Source: Pseudomonas sp. R5(2019)
GTDB taxonomy: Bacteria > Pseudomonadota > Gammaproteobacteria > Pseudomonadales > Pseudomonadaceae
DNA length: 64,000 bases
Direction of reading: 5' to 3'
Assembly (NCBI RefSeq): GCF_009905435.1
Contig: NZ_JAAAMT010000010.1
Span: 1 to 64,000, forward strand
Shown piece by piece: positions 1 through 8,430 of this stretch (positions are counted from its first letter, which is position 1; each line of letters starts with the position of its first letter). Below the pieces are notes generated by a model, which saw only the letters and a program-made list of their open reading frames with translations, was not told where the DNA came from and searched no databases. The translations under genes and the position numbers were made by a program.

Positions 1-127
1 GCGATGGGCTGCGAAGCAGCCCCTGAGGCCAGTGGCATCCGTGATTCAGCCAGCGAGTGCAGGTGAATTCAGAATCGCCGGGGCCGCTTCGCAGCCCATC
101 GCGGCCAGGTCCGCTCCTACAGTGCTC
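1..127. repeat. REP-type inverted repeat pair at the window edge
   Basis: Positions 1-23 and 80-102 are inverted copies of a sequence beginning GCGATGGGCTGCG, with one mismatch. The right arm continues into GGTCCGCTCCTAC, the usual outer end of this Pseudomonas repeat class. The left arm probably continues beyond the window. It lies downstream of the thiolase gene. The same arm class recurs near 6.26-6.40 kb. Confidence 0.75.
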
Positions 128-160
128 TACCGCCTGTTCAAGTCCAGCCCGCTATTGGCT

Positions 161-1438
161 TCAGCGCTCGACAATGGCGGTCACCCCCTGCCCACCCGCG
201 GCGCAGATCGAGATCAACCCCCGCCCCTGCCCCGCCACCTCCAACAGCTTGCCAAGATTGGCCAGAATCCGCCCGCCCGTAGCGGCGAACGGGTGCCCCG
301 CGGCCAGTGAACTGCCCTTCACATTGAGTTTGCTGCGGTCGATCGCGCCCAGCGGTGCGTCGAGCCCCAGGCGGGTCTTGCAGTAGTCGGGATCCTCCCA
401 GGCCTTGAGCGTGCACAACACCTGGGCGGCGAACGCCTCGTGGATCTCGTAGAAATCGAAGTCCTGCAGGCTCAGCTGATGGCGCGCCAGCAGGCGCGGC
501 ACCGCATAGGTCGGCGCCATCAACAGACCCTCCTGGCCTTTGACGAAATCCACTGCGGCCGTTTCGCCGTCGCGCAAGTACGCCAGAATCGGCAGGCCGC
601 GCTCGCGGGCCCATTCCTCACTGCCCAGCAACACCAGCGAGGCACCATCGGTCAGCGGCGTGGAGTTACCGGCAGTCAAGGTGCCTTTGTCGCTGTGCTC
701 GAAGACCGGTTTGAGGCTGGCGAGCTTTTCCAGGGTCAGGTCCGGGCGCAAGTTGTTGTCACGGGTCAGCCCCAAATAGGGCGTGAGCAGGTCGTCATGC
801 CAACCTTCGACATAAGCGGCGGCCAGTTTCTGATGGCTTTCCAGCGCCAGCTGGTCCTGGTCGGCGCGGCTGATCTGCCAGGTCTGGGCCATCAACTCGC
901 AATGCTGGCCCATGGACAAACCCGTGCGCGGCTCGCCAATGCCCGGCAACTCCGGTTTCAGATGGCTGGGGCGCAACTGCAGCAGGGCCTTGAGCTTGTC
1001 GCCGGGGGTCTTGACGCGGTTAATCTTGAGCAGCACCCGGCGCAAGCCTTCGCTCACGGCAATCGGTGCATCGGAGGTGGTGTCTACGCCACCGGCAATG
1101 CCGCAGTCGATCTGCCCAAGGGCGATCTTGTTGGCCACCAGCAGCGCGGTTTCAAGCCCCGTGCCACAGGCTTGCTGAACATCGTAGGCCGGTGTGTGTG
1201 GCGATAACCGCGAGCTGAGCACGCATTCGCGGGTCAGGTTCAGGTCGCGCGAGTGCTTGAGCACCGCACCCGCCGCCACCTCCCCCACGCGCACGCCGTG
1301 CAGATTGAAGCGTTCGATCAACCCTTCCAGCGCGGCGGTCAGCATCGCCTGGTTACTTGTCTGGGCATAAGGGCCATTGGAACGGGCGAAGGGGATGCGG
1401 TTGCCGCCGATGATGGCGACCCGTCGCAATGAGCTCAT
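161..1438 (-). CDS. acetyl-CoA C-acyltransferase (thiolase, FadI/FadA type)
   Basis: Cytosolic thiolase of 425 residues that cleaves or condenses 3-ketoacyl-CoA. The family's catalytic residues are all visible: the nucleophilic Cys91 in QQACGTG, His382 in AAGHPFAATGGR and Cys412 in CAAGGQG. The start at 1438 is chosen because GGGAG lies six bases upstream; an in-frame ATG 18 bases earlier has no such site. The gene is divergent from the FabG-like reductase and MaoC hydratase at 1.56-3.77 kb. Together they would supply thiolysis, ketoreduction and hydration for a fatty-acid or polyketide-like cycle. The exact chain-length preference cannot be read from sequence. Confidence 0.9.
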   Translation of the reverse strand: MSSLRRVAIIGGNRIPFARSNGPYAQTSNQAMLTAALEGLIERFNLHGVRVGEVAAGAVLKHSRDLNLTRECVLSSRLSPHTPAYDVQQACGTGLETALLVANKIALGQIDCGIAGGVDTTSDAPIAVSEGLRRVLLKINRVKTPGDKLKALLQLRPSHLKPELPGIGEPRTGLSMGQHCELMAQTWQISRADQDQLALESHQKLAAAYVEGWHDDLLTPYLGLTRDNNLRPDLTLEKLASLKPVFEHSDKGTLTAGNSTPLTDGASLVLLGSEEWARERGLPILAYLRDGETAAVDFVKGQEGLLMAPTYAVPRLLARHQLSLQDFDFYEIHEAFAAQVLCTLKAWEDPDYCKTRLGLDAPLGAIDRSKLNVKGSSLAAGHPFAATGGRILANLGKLLEVAGQGRGLISICAAGGQGVTAIVER

Positions 1439-1555
1439 GGGTAACTCCCTGTGCAAAGGCTCTTGCGGCTACAGCGTAGGTCTTTTTTCGATGTTCGGAC
1501 GACTGATGACCAACCATGGTCCACACTTTGAACCTTATTTGCTGGAGAGCGTTCC

Positions 1556-2908
1556 ATGTCTGACCGATATATCGAATTCGCCAACTCCGATCTTGGCCGC
1601 CGCCTGGTAGGCGCGGTCGGCCTGCCCAGCCCGGCCCGTCTGGAACGCTGGCAGGCCGGTCGGCTGCGGCCCGTCGAAGGTGCGCTGCTGCTCAGTGGCG
1701 GCCCGTTGGCAGACAAGGTCGGCGCGTTCGCCGGCAAGCTCACCGATCAGGTCTACAGTTTTGGCACCTTCGTCTCCGAGACCCAGGAATGGGTGGCAGG
1801 GCTTGGGCCCAAGCTCAAGGCGGTGGTCTTCGATGCCTCGGGATTGGCCGACATCGACGCGCTGAGCCAGCTGCGCGTGTTCTTCCAGCCATTGCTGCGC
1901 AGCCTGGACCGCGGTGCCCATGTGGTCATTCTTGGCCGTGCCCCGGAATCGTTGGGCGATCCGCTGGCGAGCATTGCCCAGCGGGCGCTGGAGGGTTTCA
2001 GCCGAACGCTGGCCAAGGAGCTGCGTAACGGTGGCACGCTGCAGTTGCTGTACGTCGGGGACGGGGCCGAAGATCAACTGGAGGGTGCACTGCGGTTTTT
2101 CCTGTCGCCCAAGAGCGCATTCATCTCTGGCCAAGTGCTGCGCCTGACAGCCTGCGCCGAGCAGGTGCAGGACTGGACTCGCCCGCTGGGCGGCCGCACC
2201 GCACTGGTCACCGGCGCGGCGCGCGGTATCGGCGCGGCCATCGCCGAAACCTTCGCGCGCGACGGCGCCGACGTGGTACTGCTGGATGTGCCGCAAGCCA
2301 AGGGCGATCTTGACGCCCTCGCCGCTCGCCTGGGTGGCCGTTCCATTGCCCTGGATATCTGCGCCAGCGATGCCGCCTCTGAACTGATCGAACAACTGCC
2401 AGACGGCCTCGACATTCTGGTGCACAACGCCGGCATTACCCGCGACAAGACCCTGGCCAACATGACGCCGGAATTCTGGGACGCGGTATTGGCGGTCAAC
2501 CTCAAGGCGCCGCAAGTGCTGACCCAGGCGCTGTTCGACAGCGGCACCTTGCATGACCATGCACGCATTGTGCTGCTGGCCTCGATCAGCGGCATTGCCG
2601 GCAACCGCGGGCAGGCCAACTATGCAGCCAGCAAGGCCGGGCTGATCGGCCTTGCCCAGGTCTGGGCACCGCGCCTGGCCAAGCGCGGCAGCAGTATTGC
2701 CGCTGTGGCCCCCGGCTTTATCGAAACCCATATGACCGCGCAAGTTCCCTTCACCCTGCGTGAAGCCGGGCGACGCATGAGTTCGCTGGGCCAGGGTGGC
2801 CTGCCGCAGGATGTCGCCGAAGCGGTGGCCTGGTTGGGGCAACCCGGCTCCGGCGCCGTCAACGGCCAGGTGCTGCGAGTGTGTGGCCAAGCCATCATGG
2901 GAGCCTGA
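1556..2908 (+). CDS. 3-oxoacyl-ACP reductase, long FabG-like (SDR) form
   Basis: A 450-residue short-chain dehydrogenase. The C-terminal half carries the NADP(H)-binding TGAARGIG (about 218-225), the NAG motif in LVHNAGITRD, and the catalytic set Ser343, Tyr356 and Lys360 (YAASK). The first ~200 residues form an extra domain that looks like a degenerate nucleotide-binding fold, as in the high-molecular-weight FabG (FabG4) group; ordinary FabG is about 245 residues. The upstream GGAG supports the ATG at 1556. Two bases separate its stop from the MaoC start, so the two are almost certainly cotranscribed. It probably reduces 3-ketoacyl thioesters, with CoA more likely than ACP given the thiolase next door. 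Confidence 0.88.
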   Translation: MSDRYIEFANSDLGRRLVGAVGLPSPARLERWQAGRLRPVEGALLLSGGPLADKVGAFAGKLTDQVYSFGTFVSETQEWVAGLGPKLKAVVFDASGLADIDALSQLRVFFQPLLRSLDRGAHVVILGRAPESLGDPLASIAQRALEGFSRTLAKELRNGGTLQLLYVGDGAEDQLEGALRFFLSPKSAFISGQVLRLTACAEQVQDWTRPLGGRTALVTGAARGIGAAIAETFARDGADVVLLDVPQAKGDLDALAARLGGRSIALDICASDAASELIEQLPDGLDILVHNAGITRDKTLANMTPEFWDAVLAVNLKAPQVLTQALFDSGTLHDHARIVLLASISGIAGNRGQANYAASKAGLIGLAQVWAPRLAKRGSSIAAVAPGFIETHMTAQVPFTLREAGRRMSSLGQGGLPQDVAEAVAWLGQPGSGAVNGQVLRVCGQAIMGA

Positions 2909-2910
2909 GT

Positions 2911-3771
2911 ATGAGTATCGACTGGCACGACCTCAATGCACCACCCAGCCTTGGCGGGCTGTATGCGAAAGCGGCGCGACGGCGCAAGATCAGCGGCGAC
3001 ACGCTGCCCCACACAGGCCTGCGCTGCACGGTTGCGGTGGATGCCCAGCGCCTGGCGGCCTACCGCAAGGTTTGCGAGATCGGTGACAGCAGCCTGTTGC
3101 CCCCGGCGTATCCGCATGTCCTGGCGTTTGGACTGCACATGCAGCTGCTGACCGATGATGCCTTCCCCTTTCCGCTGCTGGGCCTGGTCCACCTGGTCAA
3201 CCGGATCCGGGTCTTGCGCCCTCTGGGTGGCCTGGCCAGCCTGCAGCTGAGTGTCCATGTGGATAACCTTCAGCCCCATGAAAAAGGCGCCACCTTTGAC
3301 CTGATTACCCAGGCGAGCGACGCAGTCGGGCTACTGTGGGAAGAAACCAGCACCGTGCTTTGCCGCCATGCCAAAGCCCCCGGTGAGCCGCCAACCCCAG
3401 AAGAACGCGAAGAAATGCCGTTGCTCGAAGCGACCCGCTGGTACGCGGGCACCGACATTGGCCGGCGTTATGCCAAGGTGTCTGGCGACTACAATCCGAT
3501 CCACCTGAGCGCCACCACAGCGCGATTGTTCGGCTTCCCGCAGGCCATCGCCCATGGCATGTGGAGCCTGGCCCGAACGCTGACGGCCCTGCACGGCCAT
3601 CTGCCGTCGGCGGGCTACGCGTTTGAGGTGGAGTTTCTGAAGCCGGTGCGCCTGCCGAACGAGGTCATCCTGTCGGCCAGTGCCACAGGGCCCAGCGGGC
3701 AGCTGGAACTCGCGGGGCATGGGGATCTGGTGCATATGGTCGGAGGTTGGACAACTTTGTACTCATCGTAG
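2911..3771 (+). CDS. MaoC-family (R)-specific enoyl-CoA hydratase
   Basis: A 286-residue double-hotdog protein. The hydratase-2 motif is intact near residues 188-200 (SGDYNPIH), giving the catalytic Asp193 and His198 pair. The ATG at 2911 follows the fabG-like stop by two bases, and GGGAG at the end of that gene can act as its ribosome site; an in-frame upstream ATG lies inside the previous gene and is not preferred. In this three-gene set it would hydrate or dehydrate the (R)-3-hydroxyacyl thioester made by the reductase. Confidence 0.88.
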   Translation: MSIDWHDLNAPPSLGGLYAKAARRRKISGDTLPHTGLRCTVAVDAQRLAAYRKVCEIGDSSLLPPAYPHVLAFGLHMQLLTDDAFPFPLLGLVHLVNRIRVLRPLGGLASLQLSVHVDNLQPHEKGATFDLITQASDAVGLLWEETSTVLCRHAKAPGEPPTPEEREEMPLLEATRWYAGTDIGRRYAKVSGDYNPIHLSATTARLFGFPQAIAHGMWSLARTLTALHGHLPSAGYAFEVEFLKPVRLPNEVILSASATGPSGQLELAGHGDLVHMVGGWTTLYSS

Positions 3772-3835
3772 GAGCGTTTCTCGCTTGCGTCGGCCTGCGC
3801 CGCGCCTGAAGCTATAGCCCTTCAGGAGAGCCCGC

Positions 3836-4141
3836 ATGAACTTAGTTGAATTGACCGAACGCCTGCATCGCATCCGCGACACCAATGACTGGCGCGGTTT
3901 CCACAGCCCCAAGAACCTGGCCATGGCCGCCAGCGTTGAAATGGCCGAGCTGGTGGAGATTTTCCAATGGCTGAGCGAAGACCAGTCACGCACACTCAGC
4001 CCCGACCAACTGGCCCACGCGGGCCAGGAAGTCGGTGACGTGGTGCTGTACCTGCTGTTGCTGTGCAGCGAACTGGGCCTGGACATGGAACAGGTGGTGC
4101 GCAGCAAGCTGGCCGACAGCGAACGGCGGTTCGCCCGATGA
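3836..4141 (+). CDS. MazG-like nucleotide pyrophosphohydrolase
   Basis: A 101-residue all-alpha NTP pyrophosphatase of the MazG / RS21-C6 group, likely cleaving non-canonical dNTPs to the monophosphate. The Mg-binding acidic pairs of the family are visible in EMAELVEIFQW (about 41-51) and EVGDVVLYLLLL (about 65-76). An AGGAG precedes the ATG. Its stop overlaps the cmoM start (ATGA), which points to coupled translation. Substrate unknown. Confidence 0.85.
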   Translation: MNLVELTERLHRIRDTNDWRGFHSPKNLAMAASVEMAELVEIFQWLSEDQSRTLSPDQLAHAGQEVGDVVLYLLLLCSELGLDMEQVVRSKLADSERRFAR

Positions 4142-4887
4142 GTGACCGTCATTTCGATGAGCTGGCAACCCGCTTCGCCGAAAAAATCTATGGTGGCGCC
4201 AAGGGGGCGATTCGCCTGGCTGTACTGCAGGCCGACCTTGCCGAAGCCCTGCCCGATCGCCCGCTGCGGGTGCTCGACATTGGCGCAGGCTTGGGCCATA
4301 TGAGCCTGTGGCTGGCCGAGCGCGGTCATCAAGTGACGCTGGCCGAGCCCGCCGCGCCGATGCTTGAAGGCGCACGCGAACGCTTTGCCGCTGCCGGCCA
4401 GACCGCCACGTTTATCCAGGCGCCCTGGCAAGAACTACTCGGCCAGTTGACCGAGTCCTATGACCTGGTGCTCTGCCACGCCGTGCTGGAATGGCTGGCC
4501 GAACCCCACGCGATCCTGCCGGTGCTGCATCAGCTGACCACGCCTGGCGGCTGGTTGTCGCTGGCGTTCTACAACCGCGACGCACTGGTGTACCGCAACC
4601 TGCTCAAGGGCCACTTTCGCAAGCTGCGAAAAAACAGCCTGGCTGGCGAAAAGCAGAGCCTGACCCCGCAGATGCCGCTGGACCCGCGCGAGCTGGCTAC
4701 GCAACTCGAAGGTCTGTGGGCGGTCGAAAGTCAGAGCGGCGTCAGGGTTTTCCATGACTACATGCCAGTCGAGTTCCAAGCCAGGGCCGAGCTGCTCGAC
4801 CTGCTGGAAATGGAGCTGGCCCACCGTCGCCACCCGGCCTACGCCGGGCTCGGTCGTTACCTGCACTGGATCTGCCGCCCGGTTTGA
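4138..4887 (+). CDS. cmoM: tRNA 5-carboxymethoxyuridine methyltransferase CmoM
   Basis: Class I SAM-dependent methyltransferase of 249 residues. Motif I is DIGAGLG (47-53). Several stretches match the E. coli CmoM (formerly SmtA) pattern: [10 protein letters not shown], the [17 protein letters not shown] segment, GVRVFHDYM, and the C-terminal [12 protein letters not shown]. CmoM methylates cmo5U34 of wobble tRNAs to mcmo5U. The start is the ATG overlapping the previous stop; an upstream in-frame ATG lies inside the mazG-like gene. Confidence 0.88.
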   Translation: MSDRHFDELATRFAEKIYGGAKGAIRLAVLQADLAEALPDRPLRVLDIGAGLGHMSLWLAERGHQVTLAEPAAPMLEGARERFAAAGQTATFIQAPWQELLGQLTESYDLVLCHAVLEWLAEPHAILPVLHQLTTPGGWLSLAFYNRDALVYRNLLKGHFRKLRKNSLAGEKQSLTPQMPLDPRELATQLEGLWAVESQSGVRVFHDYMPVEFQARAELLDLLEMELAHRRHPAYAGLGRYLHWICRPV

Positions 4888-4913
4888 TCGACCGGGTAGC
4901 GGGGAGAACACCC

Positions 4914-5543
4914 ATGCTATCTCGCCTTGCTGTTTGCCTGCTGAGCCTGGGGCTCGCTGCCTGCCAAAGCAGCAACCCCTACACCGCCAGTTCCAGGCCT
5001 CTGCCGCCCGCCCCTGCGCAGGCGGCGCAGACCTTCGACCGCAGCGCCTACCCCGCCGCGCCACGCGACTACGGCCGCTACCAAAGCTGGAGCTGGCTCA
5101 ATGGCACCCTGCCGCCCGGTACTGCCTGGGCCGACTCGGCGCAACTGGCCGAAGCGGTCAGCAATGCGCTGGACCAGCGTGGCTTGCGCCCGGCCCGAGA
5201 CAACAGCGCAGCCGACCTGCGCGTTGCAGCCGACATGCGCCTGGAAAAGCGCCTGCGCCAGGTCCGTGATGATTATGGCTACGGCGGCTATGGCGCCTAC
5301 GGGGGTTCGCCCTATGGCTACAACCGCTATGGCAGCGGCTACGGTGCCTACGGCAGTGTCCCGGTGGTGCGCACCTATGAAGTTGAAGTGGTGGTGATAC
5401 GCATCAATCTGTTTGATGCCAGCAATGGCCAGCCGGTCTGGAGCGCCAGCGCCGAAACCGGCAGTCAGGGCAGCCTCAGAGAACGCTCGGATGCCTTGCG
5501 CGAAGCTGTTCAAAAGGCATTGACGGCGTATCCTCCTAGTTAG
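4914..5543 (+). CDS. DUF4136-type lipoprotein with Gly/Tyr-rich insert
   Basis: A 209-residue predicted lipoprotein. The signal peptide ends in the lipobox LAAC (14-17) after a GGGAG ribosome site. The body has the DUF4136 pattern: [28 protein letters not shown], then a strand-rich tail ending [18 protein letters not shown] and [13 protein letters not shown] low-complexity Tyr/Gly repeat (about residues 122-148) interrupts the domain. It is followed by a second DUF4136 lipoprotein. The function of the family is not established; envelope location is inferred from the lipobox. Confidence 0.8.
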   Translation: MLSRLAVCLLSLGLAACQSSNPYTASSRPLPPAPAQAAQTFDRSAYPAAPRDYGRYQSWSWLNGTLPPGTAWADSAQLAEAVSNALDQRGLRPARDNSAADLRVAADMRLEKRLRQVRDDYGYGGYGAYGGSPYGYNRYGSGYGAYGSVPVVRTYEVEVVVIRINLFDASNGQPVWSASAETGSQGSLRERSDALREAVQKALTAYPPS

Positions 5544-5587
5544 GGCGTGCCCATGCGGACCGTCCGCCGGCAATTGGAGAATTCATC

Positions 5588-6148
5588 ATGTTCCCTCGTC
5601 TCGCTTTACTCTCACTGGCCTTGCTGCTCAGCGCCTGCGAGACCAGCAATGTGGCCCAGGACTTCGACGCCAGTCGCGACTTCGCCGCCTACCGCAGCTG
5701 GACCTGGAAAGAACCCGCGCTGCAGTACCGCCCGGACGATCCGCGGATCAAGAGCGACCTGACCGAGCGCCGCATCCGTGAAGCGGTCAGCCAGCAACTC
5801 GACCAACGCGGCCTGCGCCCGGCCCCGGCCAGCAGCCGTGGCGACCTCAATGTGCAAACCTACCTGATCGTGGAAAACCGCCAGCAACAGATCACCACCA
5901 ACTACGGCGGTGCCTGGGGCGGTTACTGGGGTAACTACTGGGGCGGGCCGATGTACAACGAAACCCGCAGTATCGATTACAAGGTCGCGACCATTCAGGT
6001 CGATCTGCTCGATGCCCGCGACGGCAAGTTGGTGTGGCGCGGCAGCGCCGAACAGGTCATGAACAACTACCCGCCAGGCCCGGCTGAGCGCAACACCGCG
6101 ATTCAGAAGACCGTGGCGAAGGTGATGTCCAACTATCCGCCGCATTGA
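5588..6148 (+). CDS. DUF4136-type lipoprotein, second copy
   Basis: A 186-residue paralogue of the preceding gene. It has the lipobox LSAC (14-17), [30 protein letters not shown] and VDLLDARDGKLVWRGSAEQ. Its central variable part is a short Gly/Trp-rich stretch (GGYWGNYWGG) instead of the Gly/Tyr repeat of its neighbour. GGAG precedes the ATG, and 44 bases separate the two lipoprotein genes. Function unknown. Confidence 0.8.
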   Translation: MFPRLALLSLALLLSACETSNVAQDFDASRDFAAYRSWTWKEPALQYRPDDPRIKSDLTERRIREAVSQQLDQRGLRPAPASSRGDLNVQTYLIVENRQQQITTNYGGAWGGYWGNYWGGPMYNETRSIDYKVATIQVDLLDARDGKLVWRGSAEQVMNNYPPGPAERNTAIQKTVAKVMSNYPPH

Positions 6149-6220
6149 GCCCAAGCTCCCACACCGATCTACATAATTGTCGAAACTGCGGTGCTTTTGA
6201 TTTTGTGGGAGCAAGGCTTG

Positions 6221-6442
6221 CCCCAATGCCAGTCAGTTAAGGATCGGAACACAGACGTCCATGTAGGAGCGGACCCGGCCGCGATGGGCTGCGAAGCGGC
6301 CCCGGCGACTCTGAAACCACCCGCACTCCCAAGGCTTGCCGTTGATATCACCGGCCTCGGGGGCTGCTGCGCAGCCCATCGCGGCCAGGTCCGCTCCTAC
6401 AAGGGTTTCGTCGTTCTATTCCTTAACTGACCGGCATTGAGG
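6221..6442. repeat. composite element: REP pair nested in a 22-bp outer inverted repeat
   Basis: The outer arms are 6221-6242 (CCCCAATGCCAGTCAGTTAA...) and 6421-6442, inverted and matching at 20 of 22 positions. Inside is a REP pair of the GTAGGAGCGGACC / CGCGATGGGCTGCG class (6262-6303 and 6359-6401). The same outer arm recurs at 21606-21766 around a different REP class. The gap 6149-6717 between genes is otherwise made of repeat material; I see no gene in it. Confidence 0.75.
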
Positions 6443-6600
6443 CTTGCCTGCGATGGCATCACCGCGGTGTATCTGATACACCGCGTCGCCTGCATCGCGA
6501 GCAAGCTCGGCTCCTACATCAAAAAAATTGCAGTCAACCATAGAATCTCCCACACGGCAGAGCTTGCTAGCGATGAGGCCAGCACAAGCGACAAAAAACT
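6441..6600. repeat. additional repeat units downstream of the composite element
   Basis: Positions 6463-6485 form a perfect 11-bp inverted repeat with a single-base loop (CGCGGTGTATC / GATACACCGCG). It lies inside a longer unit running from GGCTTGCCTGCGATGGCATC to GCGAGCAAGCTCGGCTCC. A further unit at 6557-6597 resembles positions 37949-37990, including the part that forms the hairpin loop there. These look like degraded copies of Pseudomonas intergenic repeats. Confidence 0.6.
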
Positions 6601-6717
6601 TGCCGGAGTAGACCTGCACTCACACCGATCTTGCACAATATATGGCGACTGGCCAGCGCAAACACCCCGCCTTGACTACACTCACCCTCTGTACAGGCAT
6701 TGAACAGGGAGTGCCCA

Positions 6718-8430
6718 GTGGCAACAGGAATGCCTTATCGCCAAAGGGGTGCGATTGGTTTGACGGCGGCGTTGACGCTGGGGATGGCGCTGTTGTTCGC
6801 TGTCACGGTCATCGACAGCGGTCGACTCTATCTGGAGCAACGCAAACTCCAACGCGTGGCCGACATGGCCGCCCTGGAGGCCGTGAATGGCAAAGGCAAT
6901 TGCATTTCCCCCGCGCTGTCGGCTCAAACACTGGCCCGGGCTGCTTCGGCCCGCAACGGCCATGCTGTCGACAGCGATCACACCCTTGTGGTGGAGTGCG
7001 GCAGCCTGAAAACCACGAGTGGGCTGCGTGGTTTTACCGCAGACGCGACTAAATCCGATGCCGTACGGGCCATCGCTGGCGCCAAAGTGACCACCAGCAT
7101 CGCTGCGGGTGTCAGCGCGCTGTTCTCGGGTGCCAACCCCAGCCTGACCACCCAACTGACGGCCAGCGCCGTCGCCGCACAGCCAGGGCCACCCCTGGCC
7201 AGACTCAATATCCGCAGCACCCTGGTCAGCATCGATACTGCCAGGTCAGCGCTGCTCAATTCGCTGATGACCGCGTTGCTGGGCAGCCAGGTGAACTTGA
7301 GCCTCATGCAATGGCAAGGGCTGCTCAATGCCGATGTGAATCTGCTCAACTACCTGGATGCCTTGGCGATCAAGGCCAATGTCAGCGCCGGCAATTACAC
7401 CGAACTGCTCAGTAAACAGATTGCCGTTGGCGATATGTTGAGCGTCATGTCCACGGTTGCGCAGCAAAACAACCCGCTGGTGAATGTCAGCGGGCTTGCC
7501 GACTTGAGCCTGCTGGCGCAAAACGCCGGAGGCATCGTCCTGGGCGATTTATTGAACATACAGAACGGTGGAACAACGTCGGGGCTGGATGCCAACCTGC
7601 AGGCGCTGCAGTTGGTTCAAGGCATCGTCCAACTGGCCAATAGCAAGCACGCTGCTGAAGTCACGTTGCCGGTTAGTCTGCTTGGGATCGCCAACCTGAC
7701 GACGCGGATTCGCATCATCGAACCGCCGCAGTTTTCTGCCATTGGCAACCCTGCCAAGGCCACCAACAACCCCTCGGACGCCGATCAGATTTATGTCCGC
7801 ACCGCGCAAACGCGCATCTTGATGACCCTGAATATTGCTTCAATAAGCTCGGGTCTCAATTTGCTGCTGGTGAAAGTACTGCCCAATGGCCCCAACCTGG
7901 ACATTGGACTCGAAGTGGCCAGCGCCAGCAGCCATGTGATTGGTTACAACTGCAACTCTGTCGCCACCAAGAGTTTGACGGTCAACGACGAATCAGCAGC
8001 GGTCAAGGTGTTGATCGGCAAGATCAACAGCAACAATTTCTTTTCCTCAACCACTCCGTCCAATGCAACACCGCTGGTCATTCTCGAAGTACTCGGAATC
8101 GATATCGGCCTGGTAGCCAATTCACCGGTTTTTGGCCAAACGGTAGAGGATACCTACACACAGCCTCCCGAGCTGGAAGCACCGTCCGCTAACCATACTC
8201 AGCAATCGAGCAATCTTGTCGCCAGTGTGAGGAGCACCCTTACGGGCATCTCCTTGAGCCCTGAAGTGATCAGCCTGTCACTGGTTACCGGGTTGATCAG
8301 CGGCCTGCTGGCACCACTGCTCGACCCCATCATCAATAATCTGCTGACGTTGCTGGGTATTGATCTGAACCAGATCCAGGTGGGTGCCAACCTCAGCTGC
8401 CACACCGGCCGTGCTCAGCTGATGATCTGA
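6718..8430 (+). CDS. tadG: TadG-like pilus assembly protein
   Basis: A 570-residue protein with the hallmark TadG N-terminus: RGAIGLTAALTLGMALLFAV forms one membrane segment (about 10-32), followed by DSGRLYLEQRKLQRVADMAALEA. The rest is a large extracytoplasmic region rich in short hydrophobic and amphipathic stretches. The GTG at 6718 is chosen because GGGAG lies six bases upstream; a TTG at 6700 and an ATG at 6730 are alternatives. It opens the Flp/Tad locus but is separated from the tadDCBA-Z-rcp genes, an arrangement like the P. aeruginosa pprA-tadG region. Its 3' end overlaps the end of the convergent sensor kinase gene by 16 bases. Confidence 0.8.
   Translation: MATGMPYRQRGAIGLTAALTLGMALLFAVTVIDSGRLYLEQRKLQRVADMAALEAVNGKGNCISPALSAQTLARAASARNGHAVDSDHTLVVECGSLKTTSGLRGFTADATKSDAVRAIAGAKVTTSIAAGVSALFSGANPSLTTQLTASAVAAQPGPPLARLNIRSTLVSIDTARSALLNSLMTALLGSQVNLSLMQWQGLLNADVNLLNYLDALAIKANVSAGNYTELLSKQIAVGDMLSVMSTVAQQNNPLVNVSGLADLSLLAQNAGGIVLGDLLNIQNGGTTSGLDANLQALQLVQGIVQLANSKHAAEVTLPVSLLGIANLTTRIRIIEPPQFSAIGNPAKATNNPSDADQIYVRTAQTRILMTLNIASISSGLNLLLVKVLPNGPNLDIGLEVASASSHVIGYNCNSVATKSLTVNDESAAVKVLIGKINSNNFFSSTTPSNATPLVILEVLGIDIGLVANSPVFGQTVEDTYTQPPELEAPSANHTQQSSNLVASVRSTLTGISLSPEVISLSLVTGLISGLLAPLLDPIINNLLTLLGIDLNQIQVGANLSCHTGRAQLMI

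Noticed and set aside
6416..6619. Short reading frames in the 6149-6717 gap
   Set aside because: They translate repeat arms, have no ribosome sites, and similar spurious peptides arise from the same repeats at 21.6 kb.
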